DNA of 64,000 bases from Geoalkalibacter subterraneus (GTDB lineage Bacteria > Desulfobacterota > Desulfuromonadia > Desulfuromonadales > Geoalkalibacteraceae): positions 1,302,001-1,366,000 of the forward strand of contig NZ_CP010311.1 in the NCBI RefSeq assembly GCF_000827125.1, read 5' to 3'. Shown here in pieces: positions 37,542 to 46,922 of the stretch. The notes under the pieces were generated by a model. It had not been told where the DNA came from, ran no database searches, and worked only from the letters and a program-made list of their open reading frames with translations. The position numbers and the translations under genes are program-made. Position 1 is the stretch's first letter. Each line of letters starts with the position of its first letter.

Positions 37542-38750
37542 ATGCCAACGTTTAGGTGCAAAATCGGATTGGCCGATGGCCGGGTGGTCGAAAAGGACTT
37601 CGATGCCCCCAACCGGCAGCTGCTGAGAGACAATCTCGAAGAGCAGGGTTTTTATGTCTTTTCCATCAAAAAAGATCTCCTGAGATTTTTTTCTTTCAGT
37701 AATGCCGGCGGCGGGCGCCTCTCCGGACAGCGGTTTCTGTCTTTCAATCAGGAGCTGCTGGTGCTGATCCGCTCGGGATTGCCGATTCTTCAGGTACTCG
37801 ATACCCTGATGGAGCGCATGGAATCGCCTGCAGTGCTGGCTGTTCTGCGCCAGGTGCGTGAAGACGTCAAGGGGGGGGCTTCCCTCTCCGACGCATTTGA
37901 AAAATTTCCGAATTATTTCCCTTATCTCTACATTGCTTCGATTCGGGCGGGCGAAAGAACCGGTGACCTGCCTGTTACGCTGGCTCGCTACCTCGAATAC
38001 CAGCGCCGCATGGAAGCGATCAAGGCGCGCATTCGCAGTGCTTCGTTCTACCCGGCTTTTCTCACCGGTGTGGTAACGGTGGTCGTGTTGTTCCTGATGG
38101 TCTGGGTGGTGCCGCGTTTTACTTCTATCTATGCCGATGCGGACGTGGAACTGCCGTTAATGACCCGCATCGTGATCGGCGCCGCCGAGGGGATGGTGAG
38201 CTATCTGCCGGTGGTCCTGGTTGTGTTGCTCCTCCTTGGAGTCGCTGCTAGAATCTTTCTTTGCTCTGAAAAGGGGCTCCTTCTGCGCGATCGGCTTCTG
38301 CTGCGACTTCCTTTCTTCGGGCGCCTTTTGAGTGATTACGCTATTTCGAGTTTCTGCCGTACCTTCAGCACGACCCTTTCCGGCGGTATTCCCGCTGTCG
38401 AGGCGATGCGTATGTCGAGGGCGACTCTGAATAACCGAGACCTTGAGACGCGTATGCTCGACGCCGTGCGTCGGGTGGAGGAGGGGGTGGCGATTGCGCC
38501 GTCTTTTGAAAAAGCTGGTTTTTTCCCCCCTGTTGCCTTGCGCATGATCGGTGTGGGAGAAACCACCGGTGCGTTGGCGGAGATGCTGACCGAAGTGTCT
38601 GATTACTATGAAATGCAGGTCGGGGGGCGTCTCGACAAACTGACGACTCTGGTAGAGCCAGTCATGATGCTGGTGATGGGGGTTTTGATCGGCGGCATTG
38701 TGCTCGCCATGTATTTTCCTATCTTCCAGCTTGCAGGGACCGTAGGTTAG
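37542..38750 (+). CDS. gspF: Type II secretion system inner-membrane protein GspF
   Basis: 402-residue polytopic platform protein of type II secretion or type IV pilus machines. Two T2SF domains (about 45-170 and 255-380) with the motifs GLPILQVLDTL, GASLSDAFEKFP and the C-terminal VEPVMMLVMGVLIGGIVLAMY, plus three membrane helices. I start at ATG 37542 (MPTFRCKIG), the usual GspF beginning; an earlier in-frame ATG at 37473 is less likely. The gene order gspF-gspE opens the cluster. Confidence 0.9.
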   Translation: MPTFRCKIGLADGRVVEKDFDAPNRQLLRDNLEEQGFYVFSIKKDLLRFFSFSNAGGGRLSGQRFLSFNQELLVLIRSGLPILQVLDTLMERMESPAVLAVLRQVREDVKGGASLSDAFEKFPNYFPYLYIASIRAGERTGDLPVTLARYLEYQRRMEAIKARIRSASFYPAFLTGVVTVVVLFLMVWVVPRFTSIYADADVELPLMTRIVIGAAEGMVSYLPVVLVVLLLLGVAARIFLCSEKGLLLRDRLLLRLPFFGRLLSDYAISSFCRTFSTTLSGGIPAVEAMRMSRATLNNRDLETRMLDAVRRVEEGVAIAPSFEKAGFFPPVALRMIGVGETTGALAEMLTEVSDYYEMQVGGRLDKLTTLVEPVMMLVMGVLIGGIVLAMYFPIFQLAGTVG

Positions 38751-38762
38751 GATGGCTGCCGC

Positions 38763-40484
38763 GTGAAATATGAACGTAAGAAAATCGGTGAAATCCTGGT
38801 GGAGTTGAGCGCGATCGCTCCTGCCCAGGTCGAATTGATTCTGCAGCGCATGCCGGCCTCAGCCCGGAAATTTGGAGAAACGGGGGTCGATGAGGGGCTT
38901 TACAGTGAAGATGTCCTGGCCCAGGCTCTCGCTCTGCAGTTTCATCTTGATTATGTCGATCTTGGTACCGTTCCTCCCGACGCACACCTCCTGGCTTCGC
39001 TGCCGGTAGGACTTGCCCACAAGCATCAGTTTCTCCCGCTCGATACCCGTGAAGACGCGCTGGTGGTGGCAATTCATGATCCCACCGATATTGAAAACCT
39101 CGATCAACTGGAGATGATACTCGACAGGCCCCTTATCCTGAAGGTTGCGCCGAAAAGCCGTATTTTACGCCTGCTGGAGAGCAATGAAGGGTCGCAGCGC
39201 GTTCTGCGCGAGGCTTCCGAGGATTTCAAGCTTCAGCTGGTCAAAGAAACGGAAAAAGGCGAGGAGGTTCTCTCCCTCGATAAGCTCACTGCCGATACCA
39301 GCCCGGTCATCCGCCTGATCGATTCGACCCTCTACGACGGGCTCAAACGGCGGGCCAGCGACATCCACATCGAAACGGGCCTCGACGGGGTTGCCATCAA
39401 GTACAGGGTCGACGGTGTACTTTACCAGGCGACCGAACCCCTTGATACACGTTTTCAGGGGCCGATCATCTCACGCCTCAAGGTCATGAGCGAACTCGAT
39501 ATTTCCGAGCGGCGCATCCCGCAGGACGGACGTTTCAAGGTGCGGGTCGGCGGTCGCTCCATCGATTTTCGCGTTTCCATCATGCCGAGCATCTTCGGCG
39601 AGGATGCCGTTATCCGTATTCTCGACAAGGAATCCATCGCTGCCGACTTCAAGGGGTTGAGTCTCGAGGTTCTCGGCATTACGCCACGGGAAATCTCTCG
39701 TTTCCGCCGCAAGATCCGCGAGCCCTACGGCATGGTTCTGGTCACAGGCCCCACCGGCAGCGGCAAAACCACCACCCTTTATGCGGCCCTCACGGAGATC
39801 AATTCCCAGGAGGAAAAGATCATTACCATTGAGGATCCGGTGGAGTATCAGCTAAAAGGAATTGTGCAGATCCCCGTCAATGAAAAAAAGGGCTTGACCT
39901 TCGCCCGCGGCCTGCGTTCCATTCTGCGGCACGATCCCGACAAGATCATGGTCGGGGAAATCCGCGATCCGGAAACGGCGCAGATTGCGGTTCAGTCTGC
40001 GCTGACCGGACACCTGGTTTTCACCACCGTGCATGCCAACAACGTGTTTGATGTTCTGGGTCGCTTTCTCCACATGGGGATCGATCCCTATAATTTCGTC
40101 AGCTGCCTGAACATGGTTCTGGCTCAGCGCCTGGTACGCCGCATCTGCCCCCACTGCCGAAGGCCGGCAAAGGTCGAAGCGGATGAAATTGCCGAGGCGG
40201 GACTTGACCCCGACCGTTATCGGGATCATGAGTTTTTCGAGGGAGAGGGTTGCAAAGAGTGCCGTGGCATGGGATTTCTCGGCCGCAGCGCCATTGTTGA
40301 GATGCTCGAACTCAGTGATGACATGCGCGAGTTGATTTTGACCAAAGCACCGGTCACGCAGCTCAAAAAAGCGGCATCGGCGGCAGGGACGGTCTTTCTG
40401 CGTGAGGCGGCCGTTGAAAAAGTCCTCGAAGGCGTATCCACTTTTCGCGAAATCAACCGCGTAACTTTTGTGGAAAGGGGTTGA
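38763..40484 (+). CDS. gspE: Type II secretion/pilus assembly ATPase GspE
   Basis: 573-residue cytoplasmic ATPase powering pseudopilus assembly. N-terminal MshEN-like domain (about 1-150), Walker [13 protein letters not shown] (about 325), Asp box, Walker B IMVGEIRDPETA, His box LVFTTVHANN, and the zinc-binding CPHC...CKEC near 465-500. GTG start at 38763. It is followed at once by the PilM-like gene, so the cluster is one operon. Confidence 0.93.
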   Translation: MKYERKKIGEILVELSAIAPAQVELILQRMPASARKFGETGVDEGLYSEDVLAQALALQFHLDYVDLGTVPPDAHLLASLPVGLAHKHQFLPLDTREDALVVAIHDPTDIENLDQLEMILDRPLILKVAPKSRILRLLESNEGSQRVLREASEDFKLQLVKETEKGEEVLSLDKLTADTSPVIRLIDSTLYDGLKRRASDIHIETGLDGVAIKYRVDGVLYQATEPLDTRFQGPIISRLKVMSELDISERRIPQDGRFKVRVGGRSIDFRVSIMPSIFGEDAVIRILDKESIAADFKGLSLEVLGITPREISRFRRKIREPYGMVLVTGPTGSGKTTTLYAALTEINSQEEKIITIEDPVEYQLKGIVQIPVNEKKGLTFARGLRSILRHDPDKIMVGEIRDPETAQIAVQSALTGHLVFTTVHANNVFDVLGRFLHMGIDPYNFVSCLNMVLAQRLVRRICPHCRRPAKVEADEIAEAGLDPDRYRDHEFFEGEGCKECRGMGFLGRSAIVEMLELSDDMRELILTKAPVTQLKKAASAAGTVFLREAAVEKVLEGVSTFREINRVTFVERG

Positions 40485-40489
40485 TCCTC

Positions 40490-41392
40490 GTGCTGCGTCG
40501 TCTTTTTCCCGGGCTGAGAATTTCGCAGGAAGGGGTGCATGCCGTGGCCTTGTGCCGCCGAAGGAAGGTGCACCATCTCCGCGCCGCCCGCCGCCTCAGC
40601 TTCGACACGGGAGTGGTGGTTCCTTCCCGGCGTGAACCCAATGTTAAACGGCCGGATGCATTTGTCGAGGCACTGACCGATGTGCTGTGCCCCATGACGG
40701 GGCGCGAAGATCGCATTGCCCTGTCGCTGCCTGATGCCAGCGGACACATTGTCCTGACGCAATTGGACACCCCCTTTAAAAGTCGCGAGGAGGGGCGCGA
40801 TATCTTGGGTTGGCAACTCAAAAAAAATCTACCTGGAGAATGGAAAGACATTCACCTTGACTTTCAGGTGCTACGCCGTGAGGATTCAGGGCGACAACAA
40901 GTCCTTGCAGCGATGATCGATCGCGCCGTGCTGAGCCAGTATGAAGAGTTGGTCATCCGGGCCGGCTTCCACGCGGCCCAGGTCGGATTTCACTCCCTTG
41001 ATCTGTACGCCTATTATCGCTCCAGACTGGAGATGGGGGGAGATTTTGTTCTGATCGGCGTTGAAGGATCGACGCTGAGCGTTGAGATCTTTCAGGACGA
41101 CGTTCCGGTTTTTTACCGCGTGCGCTCCATTATCGAGGATGCCGACCAGGTTTTTCAGGAACTCAACCGCAGTCTCTCCGGCGTGCGATCCGCTCAGCGG
41201 GGCAGGGTGTTTCTCCATAGCGATTGGACGGAAAAAGACTCTCTCAGTCAGGTTCTTAAAGCACTTTTCGATAAGGAACCGGTCGTGCTCGACCCTCAGT
41301 TGTCCCGCATGGTTGAACCCGAACACCAACAGCAATTTACTGCAGACGCAAAACTGGCATCAGCGATCGGCGCCGCCGAAAGAATGATGTGA
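40490..41392 (+). CDS. PilM-like cytoplasmic actin-fold component
   Basis: 300-residue protein in the position of PilM/GspL. The middle region (KSREEGRDILGWQLKKNLPG) and the later VLIGVEGSTLSVEIF resemble the PilM actin-like ATPase family, which links the ATPase to the membrane PilN-PilO complex. The start is uncertain: GTG 40490 just after gspE, or a TTG at 40481 overlapping its stop. The divergence is large, so the assignment rests partly on gene order. Confidence 0.7.
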   Translation: MLRRLFPGLRISQEGVHAVALCRRRKVHHLRAARRLSFDTGVVVPSRREPNVKRPDAFVEALTDVLCPMTGREDRIALSLPDASGHIVLTQLDTPFKSREEGRDILGWQLKKNLPGEWKDIHLDFQVLRREDSGRQQVLAAMIDRAVLSQYEELVIRAGFHAAQVGFHSLDLYAYYRSRLEMGGDFVLIGVEGSTLSVEIFQDDVPVFYRVRSIIEDADQVFQELNRSLSGVRSAQRGRVFLHSDWTEKDSLSQVLKALFDKEPVVLDPQLSRMVEPEHQQQFTADAKLASAIGAAERMM

Positions 41393-41399
41393 GCCGGCC

Positions 41400-41960
41400 A
41401 TGAAGATTTCGCTCAACCTTGCAACTCGCACCTATGTCAACCGGCGTGCTCTCTATGCTTTGTATGCCCTGCTGGCGGTGTTGCTGGTCTTCTGGCTCGG
41501 CCTCAGTCTTTCCTCCTGGCAGAAGGACCATACTGAAATCGGCCGGCTTGAGGAGCAGTTGCAGCAGGTTCGCGAACAACTCGGCGGGTTGGGGGACGAA
41601 GGGGCCCCCCCGTTTGATTCAACCGATTATCAGGTTCTGCTTGATGATCTTGCTTTCGCCGACGATATTCTGGCGCGGGATGCTTTCCGCTGGACCCGGC
41701 TTTTTCTGCGGTTGGAGCAACTTCTGCCCGAGGGAGCTTCTCTGCGCAGCTTGCGTCCCGAACATCGCGAACGGGCACTGAGCCTGACGGCCGTTGCCCG
41801 GGGAAATGAACAGATGAATCGTTTCATCGATCAGTTGATGGCGTCTGAAGATTTGAATCAGGTCTATCTGCTGAGCCAGGAAAGAGCCGAAGTGACAGAC
41901 CCTGCCGGGCAAAAACGGCCCGCAGTGCGATTCTCCCTCCTTATTCAGGAGGCTTTCTGA
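41400..41960 (+). CDS. PilN-like inner-membrane assembly protein
   Basis: 186 residues: a short cytoplasmic N terminus with ISLNLATRTYVNRR, the conserved PilN segment that docks into PilM; one membrane helix (about 20-40); a coiled coil; and a periplasmic ferredoxin-like domain. The ATG is 8 bp after the PilM-like gene, and the stop overlaps the next start by one base. Confidence 0.78.
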   Translation: MKISLNLATRTYVNRRALYALYALLAVLLVFWLGLSLSSWQKDHTEIGRLEEQLQQVREQLGGLGDEGAPPFDSTDYQVLLDDLAFADDILARDAFRWTRLFLRLEQLLPEGASLRSLRPEHRERALSLTAVARGNEQMNRFIDQLMASEDLNQVYLLSQERAEVTDPAGQKRPAVRFSLLIQEAF

Positions 41961-42529
41961 TGGCCCGCGCTTCACTCCTCGCAGCTTTTTGGCGGCAGAA
42001 CCGTCTCGTTCCGGTTCTGCTCCTTGTGCTGCTTTTGATCAACACTGGCCTGCAAGTGTGGCGGGTTCGGATGGTGCGGCCGCAGGTTGCTCAGCTCCGG
42101 CAAAACCTTGAGCGGCAACAGCAGGAGCTGGAGCGGATGAGACAGCTCGGAGCCCGACAGGATTCCCCTGAAGCCGTTTACCGGCGCGGGCGCGAAGATC
42201 TTTCCAGGTTTTACGCAATGATCCCGGCCAACAGCGACCTGACCGGTTTGATTGAAGAACTTTTTAATATGGCCCACAGGGCGGGTCTGGAAATTGATCG
42301 CATCGGTTATGACCCACAGAAACTGGAGGAGCGGCCTCTTCTGGCGTACAGCCTGATGTTTTCCGTCAGCGGCAATTATGAGCAGCTCAAAAGTTTTGTG
42401 TATGACATTGAGACTTCGTCCCGGCTGATTACTTTGGACGAGATCACTCTGAGTGGCGCTGGCGGGGGGGATCGCCCCGTTTTGCTCAACCTGCGGTTTA
42501 CGACCTATTTTCATGCGGATCCAACATGA
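41960..42529 (+). CDS. PilO-like inner-membrane assembly protein
   Basis: 189 residues: one membrane helix (about 17-33), a periplasmic coiled coil (LRQNLERQQQELERMRQ) and a C-terminal PilO-type domain with YSLMFSVSGNYEQLKSFVYDIE. It pairs with the PilN-like protein. Its stop overlaps the next start (ATGA). Confidence 0.8.
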   Translation: MARASLLAAFWRQNRLVPVLLLVLLLINTGLQVWRVRMVRPQVAQLRQNLERQQQELERMRQLGARQDSPEAVYRRGREDLSRFYAMIPANSDLTGLIEELFNMAHRAGLEIDRIGYDPQKLEERPLLAYSLMFSVSGNYEQLKSFVYDIETSSRLITLDEITLSGAGGGDRPVLLNLRFTTYFHADPT

Positions 42530-43224
42530 CTCGTCAGGGGAAAATTCTTCTTGTCTGTTTGGTTGGTCTCCTCTTGGCACTGGGCTATTCCTACTTCCGG
42601 GCGCCGGAGCAGCAGCGGGTCGTGCGCACTGAAGAGGAGACTGCAAAAGGGCGCGTGAAGCCGACCAAAGCCTCAACCCCCCGGGAAGGGAAATCGGGGG
42701 AGGATAGTTTGCCGCGTCTTCGACTCGAACCCGACCCGGGTCGGGAAGACCGGGGCGGTGAGTATGTTCAAACGGGAAAGGATCTCTTTGCGCCCCTGTA
42801 TTCCGGCGGCGTGAAAACACCGCCGCCTCCCGCCCCTGCCGAAATATCCCCTGCGGTCATGGGGACTGAACCGGAAGAAAATCCGGCAGATTTGATGCCG
42901 GCGGTTTCTGCGGTTCCGGCGTTTGAATCCGCAGCTCAGCCCGCCCGTTTTGAGGTGCTGGGTTATCTGGAGATTGAAAATCGCCGGGTGGTTTTTCTTG
43001 AAACGGGTGGAGAAGTTTTCCTGGCTCGAAGGGGGGAGTCGTTCGGCGATGATTTCCGGGTGGTGGAAATGAACGACGAACGTCTGGTTGTTTCACAGCG
43101 GGGCGTGCCCCGAACCATCACCCTTGAACTGGAGGGAGAACAGGGTGTGATCGGGTTTGGGAGCGCCGCACCCTTTTCGGATAAGGGACGCAATGTTGTT
43201 CCCGAAACGCGACGTTTCCGGTAA
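42526..43224 (+). CDS. PilP/GspC-like periplasmic linker protein
   Basis: 232 residues: an N-terminal membrane anchor (about 8-22), a long Pro/Glu-rich linker (about 30-130) and a compact C-terminal domain (about 140-215; FEVLGYLEIENRRVVFLE, VFLARRGESFGDDFRV) resembling the PilP or GspC homology region that meets the secretin. Overlap with the upstream gene shows co-translation. Whether PilP or GspC is the better name is open. Confidence 0.72.
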   Translation: MTRQGKILLVCLVGLLLALGYSYFRAPEQQRVVRTEEETAKGRVKPTKASTPREGKSGEDSLPRLRLEPDPGREDRGGEYVQTGKDLFAPLYSGGVKTPPPPAPAEISPAVMGTEPEENPADLMPAVSAVPAFESAAQPARFEVLGYLEIENRRVVFLETGGEVFLARRGESFGDDFRVVEMNDERLVVSQRGVPRTITLELEGEQGVIGFGSAAPFSDKGRNVVPETRRFR

Positions 43225-43347
43225 CTTGACAGAGCAGAGGCTTTCCAGGCCGTCGAAACAGGCTCCTCAGGGAAAAAACGGGGCCATACTGTCTGGAGCA
43301 AAGTAGATCGTGGCATATAAATTATCCCAGACAGGGGCTAGGGTGAA

Positions 43348-45957
43348 ATGAAGATGAACTTGACCAAGCCGTTGTGCCGAGTCGTTGCCTTTCTGGCGGT
43401 TTTGATGCTGCTGGCCTCGGGTTGTGCGCCTGGTACCCGGCACTTTGAGCAGGGCCGGCAGCTAATGGCCGAGCAGAAATATGACAAAGCGGTGGAATAT
43501 TTCACCTTGGCTCTACAGGAAGAGAAACAGAACAATTATTATCGCCTCAAGCTGCAGGAAGCCCGCATGCAGGCCGCCAAGTTTTATTTTGAGCAGGGGC
43601 TGCGGGCGAAAGAAGCTGGCCGCACGGCCGACGCCATGGAAAAATTCCAGGTGGCGCTGGCCTTCAACCCCACCATGGAAACGGCCGCGCAGGAGCTGCA
43701 GCGCGTTCGCCGCATGGTTCAGGCTCAAACACTGGTCGAAGATGCCGAGCAGTTTTTCCGTGCACGCAAATATCTGCAGGCCAAACGTATTCTCAACCGC
43801 GTGCTGGAGATCGACCCCGGGAATGAACGCGCTCAGGCTCTCATGGAAAAAGTTGCGGATGCGAAGTTGACCGTGATTGACGGTCAGGAGCTTGAGATCG
43901 CCTCCGGCAAGCCGATCACCTTGAAATTCAATGAAGCCAACCTGCGGGATGTCTTCCAGATACTGTCTCAGCTTTCAGGGATCAACTTCCTTTTCGATGA
44001 AGATCTCAAGGAAGAAAAGGTCACCGTTTATCTCGAAGAGGCCACCTTCGCACAGGCCCTTGAACTGTTGATGAAGATGAACGGTCTCGACAAGAAAGTT
44101 CTCAATCCCAAGACTATTCTGCTCTACGCCAAGACCAAGGATAAGGAAAAACAGTACCAGGACCAGATCATCCAGACCTTCTATCTTTCCAATATCGATG
44201 CGAAGAAGGCCGTCAACCTGCTGCGCACCATGCTGCAGCTGCGCAAGATCTTTGTCCATGAGGAGCTCAATGCTCTGGTCATCCGCGACACCCCGGATGT
44301 GGTGCGGTTGTCGCAGCAGGTCCTCCAGGCCGCGGATCGCGCCGACTCGGAAGTGGTCTTCGATGTTGAGTTGATCGAAGTCAGTCGCGGGGATGATACG
44401 ACGCTCGGCGCTCAGCTCAGTGCCTACTCCGTTGGCCTGGGCATGGCCAACGAGGGGGGGGACAACATCGTATCGAGCAGTCTGAGTTCAGGTACCGAAA
44501 CGGGAAATCTGGTCAGCAGCGCCAGTTCACTGGAATCCTTCTACACCCTGCCGTCGGCGACCTTCGATTTCGCCAAGACTCTCACCGACACCGAATTGCT
44601 GGCCAGCCCCAAAATCCGGGTGAAGAACAAGGAGAAGGCCAAGGTGCACATTGGGACGCGCGAGCCGGTGATCACGGTCACGATCAACGGCGACAACCGC
44701 TCCGACAATGTTCAGTACGTCGATATCGGCGTGAAGCTGAATGTCGAGCCAAATATCCAACTCGACGATCATGTCGTTACCAAGCTCAACCTCGAAGTCA
44801 GCAGTATCTCCGATCGTCGCACCCTGGAGAGCGGCACCTCGGTTTTCACCATTACGACCACCAATGCCGAAAGCGTGCTGAGTCTCAAGGAAGGCGAACG
44901 CACGGTCATTGGCGGGTTGATCCGCGATACGAAAAGCTCCACCACCAAGAGCATACCGGGGCTTGGGGATCTGCCGCTGGTGGGACGTTTGTTTACTCAC
45001 CAAACCCAGAATGATCAGAAAAGGGAGATTCTGCTCTCGATTACACCCCATATTGTCAGAAATGTTGAGATGCCCCTGGCCAATGTCGCGACCATCTGGT
45101 CCGGGGGAGAAGACGAACTCAAGGCCGGGCCAAACTTCGGGTCGTTCCTGCCGGATTTTGCGCCCGAGCTGGAGAAGGGCAATCCTTCGCCTGTCCCGCG
45201 GCTGACTAAACCGTCCGAGCCCGATCTGCCGCGTCCCGAGTCTGCCCGTCAGGACGAAGCCGACCGGCAGGAGAGCCCCATGGAGGGTGGCAAGCCTCAG
45301 GATGGAACGCTTCCAGAGGATGTAGAGGGGTCTCAGGCTTTGTCTTCGCGCCAGGTCGAAGAGAGTGAGGTGTCGACTATCCCTGAGGAAGTTAGGCAAG
45401 AAGAGCGGTTCGCTACCGCTTTGCCCCGGGGTGAAGCCCCGCAACCGGCCGAGCCGCCATCCGCAGAACCCTGGATTGCTGCTTCCACCGATGCGGAGAT
45501 TGAGCGCGTCGACCTGCCGCCACTGGAAATTGCCGCGCCGCAGACCCCGGGCCGACTCTTTTTCACGGGTCCGGAACTGGTCGAAACGGGGAAAACCCTG
45601 ACTCTGAGTCTCAACGTGGCCGAGGTTGACAGCCTCTACAGTGCGCCCCTTTATGTCACCTATGATCCGGAAAAGTTTGAATTTTTGCGAGCGCGCGAGG
45701 GGGATTTTCTCAGACAGGGGGATCGCCCCACGATTTTCACCACCAGCGTTTCCGCCGAACCGGGGCTGATCATCGTCGGCTACAAGCAGGGCACCGGCGG
45801 AAGCGGGGCGAGCGGATCGGGCGAGCTGTTCAACCTGGAGATGCGTGCCAAAACCCCCGGAACGACGGAAATCGGCTTGAAGCGCATCAACTTCCGAGAT
45901 CCTGGCGGAGAGCGGCTGCAGATTGAGGCTTCATCCAAAATTGTCGAGATCAGATGA
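43348..45957 (+). CDS. gspD: TPR-secretin-cohesin fusion lipoprotein (GspD-like)
   Basis: 869 residues forming the outer-membrane pore. Order: lipoprotein signal with lipobox LASGC (Cys about 26), tetratricopeptide-like repeats (about 30-175), an STN/N0-like domain (FNEANLRDVFQILSQLSGINF, about 193), NolW/N1 regions, the secretin barrel domain (VELIEVSRGDDT to ILLSITPHIVRN, about 345-575), a Pro/Glu-rich linker (about 590-720) and a C-terminal cohesin-like beta domain (about 725-869; LFFTGPELVETGKTLTLSL to SSKIVEIR). A cohesin on a secretin is unusual and suggests a docked substrate or surface partner. The ATG at 43348 is followed by a second ATG at 43354. Confidence 0.9.
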   Translation: MKMNLTKPLCRVVAFLAVLMLLASGCAPGTRHFEQGRQLMAEQKYDKAVEYFTLALQEEKQNNYYRLKLQEARMQAAKFYFEQGLRAKEAGRTADAMEKFQVALAFNPTMETAAQELQRVRRMVQAQTLVEDAEQFFRARKYLQAKRILNRVLEIDPGNERAQALMEKVADAKLTVIDGQELEIASGKPITLKFNEANLRDVFQILSQLSGINFLFDEDLKEEKVTVYLEEATFAQALELLMKMNGLDKKVLNPKTILLYAKTKDKEKQYQDQIIQTFYLSNIDAKKAVNLLRTMLQLRKIFVHEELNALVIRDTPDVVRLSQQVLQAADRADSEVVFDVELIEVSRGDDTTLGAQLSAYSVGLGMANEGGDNIVSSSLSSGTETGNLVSSASSLESFYTLPSATFDFAKTLTDTELLASPKIRVKNKEKAKVHIGTREPVITVTINGDNRSDNVQYVDIGVKLNVEPNIQLDDHVVTKLNLEVSSISDRRTLESGTSVFTITTTNAESVLSLKEGERTVIGGLIRDTKSSTTKSIPGLGDLPLVGRLFTHQTQNDQKREILLSITPHIVRNVEMPLANVATIWSGGEDELKAGPNFGSFLPDFAPELEKGNPSPVPRLTKPSEPDLPRPESARQDEADRQESPMEGGKPQDGTLPEDVEGSQALSSRQVEESEVSTIPEEVRQEERFATALPRGEAPQPAEPPSAEPWIAASTDAEIERVDLPPLEIAAPQTPGRLFFTGPELVETGKTLTLSLNVAEVDSLYSAPLYVTYDPEKFEFLRAREGDFLRQGDRPTIFTTSVSAEPGLIIVGYKQGTGGSGASGSGELFNLEMRAKTPGTTEIGLKRINFRDPGGERLQIEASSKIVEIR

Positions 45958-45964
45958 CCCTGAC

Positions 45965-46453
45965 ATGAAACTTACGCGGTTGGCTGCAAAATCGGCGGGC
46001 CTGACCTTCATCGAGCTGGTGCTGGCCATGGCTATTCTGTCTGTCCTGGCCGCTGTGGCTCTGCCTTTAGCGGAGATAAGCGTCAAGCGCAGCAAGGAGA
46101 TCGAACTTCAGCGCGCTCTGCGCGATATCCGCGAGGCCATCGATGCCTACCATGATGACTGGGTGCGTGCGGTGGCGGAGCAGAAGATCACGCCGAGTGT
46201 CGACGATACCGGATACCCTGAAGAGCTGGAGGAACTGGTTGATGGAAAGGAGTGGGGGGATCTTTTCTCCTTTAAGCGCCGTTATCTGCGACGCATCCCC
46301 CGCGACCCCTTCGATCGTTACGGCGAGGGCTGGGGGCTGCGTTCCTACGAGGATGATCCCGATTCGATGGTCCACAGCGGCAGCGATATCTATGATGTTT
46401 ATTCTCTCAGCGACGGCATCGCCCTGGATGGGACGCCCTACAACACCTGGTAG
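45965..46453 (+). CDS. Type II secretion pseudopilin
   Basis: 162-residue pseudopilin. The class III signal is processed before LTFIE (AG-LTFIELVLAMAILSVLAA), with the conserved Glu at +5, so it is a substrate of prepilin peptidase. The C-terminal globular part has the DPFD and DG motifs found in GspG-like minor pilins (calcium-binding region). I start at ATG 45965, eight bases after the secretin stop. Two pseudopilin genes are in tandem. Confidence 0.88.
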   Translation: MKLTRLAAKSAGLTFIELVLAMAILSVLAAVALPLAEISVKRSKEIELQRALRDIREAIDAYHDDWVRAVAEQKITPSVDDTGYPEELEELVDGKEWGDLFSFKRRYLRRIPRDPFDRYGEGWGLRSYEDDPDSMVHSGSDIYDVYSLSDGIALDGTPYNTW

Positions 46454-46471
46454 ATTCATGAGGTTTTACAC

Positions 46472-46876
46472 GTGCGCATGACCCCCGAATACGGTCGGGC
46501 CGGTTTTACCCTGATCGAACTGATGATCGTCATGACGATCCTGGGTATTCTGATGACCATCGCCGTGCCGAGTTACAAGCACAGCGTCATCAAGGCCCGC
46601 GAAACGGCACTGGCGGAGAACCTCTACCAGATGCGTCAGGCGATCGACGCCTATTTTGCCGACCGCGCCCGCTATCCCGACTCTCTGGACTCCCTGGTGG
46701 AGGCGCGTTACCTGCGGGCGGTTCCTGACGACCCGTTTACCCAGTCTGCGGATACCTGGGAGACCGTTCCCCCTGAGCCTCTTGAAGATGGAGAGCTGGC
46801 AGAAGGCGGGGTGTTCGATGTATTCAGCGGCAGCGATATGGTGGGATTGAACGGTGTGCCGTACAGCGAGTGGTGA
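46472..46876 (+). CDS. Type II secretion pseudopilin (GspG/OxpG-like)
   Basis: 134-residue pseudopilin with the processing site AG-FTLIELMIVMTILGILMTIAVP and the C-terminal YLRAVPDDPF and FDVFSGSD motifs of the major pseudopilin GspG. GTG 46472 is used as start; ATG 46478 is an alternative. It is the last secretion gene before ftsE. In Geobacter sulfurreducens a gene of this type (OxpG) is needed to export an outer-surface multicopper protein. Confidence 0.88.
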   Translation: MRMTPEYGRAGFTLIELMIVMTILGILMTIAVPSYKHSVIKARETALAENLYQMRQAIDAYFADRARYPDSLDSLVEARYLRAVPDDPFTQSADTWETVPPEPLEDGELAEGGVFDVFSGSDMVGLNGVPYSEW

Positions 46877-46922
46877 CCCCAACCCAGGAGCTTGACGCGG
46901 CCGGTTTATTGCCGAGGATGTC

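Noticed and set aside
44527-45444. A 305-codon open frame antisense to the secretin
   Set aside because: The secretin domain is unambiguous on the plus strand; the antisense frame is a composition effect.
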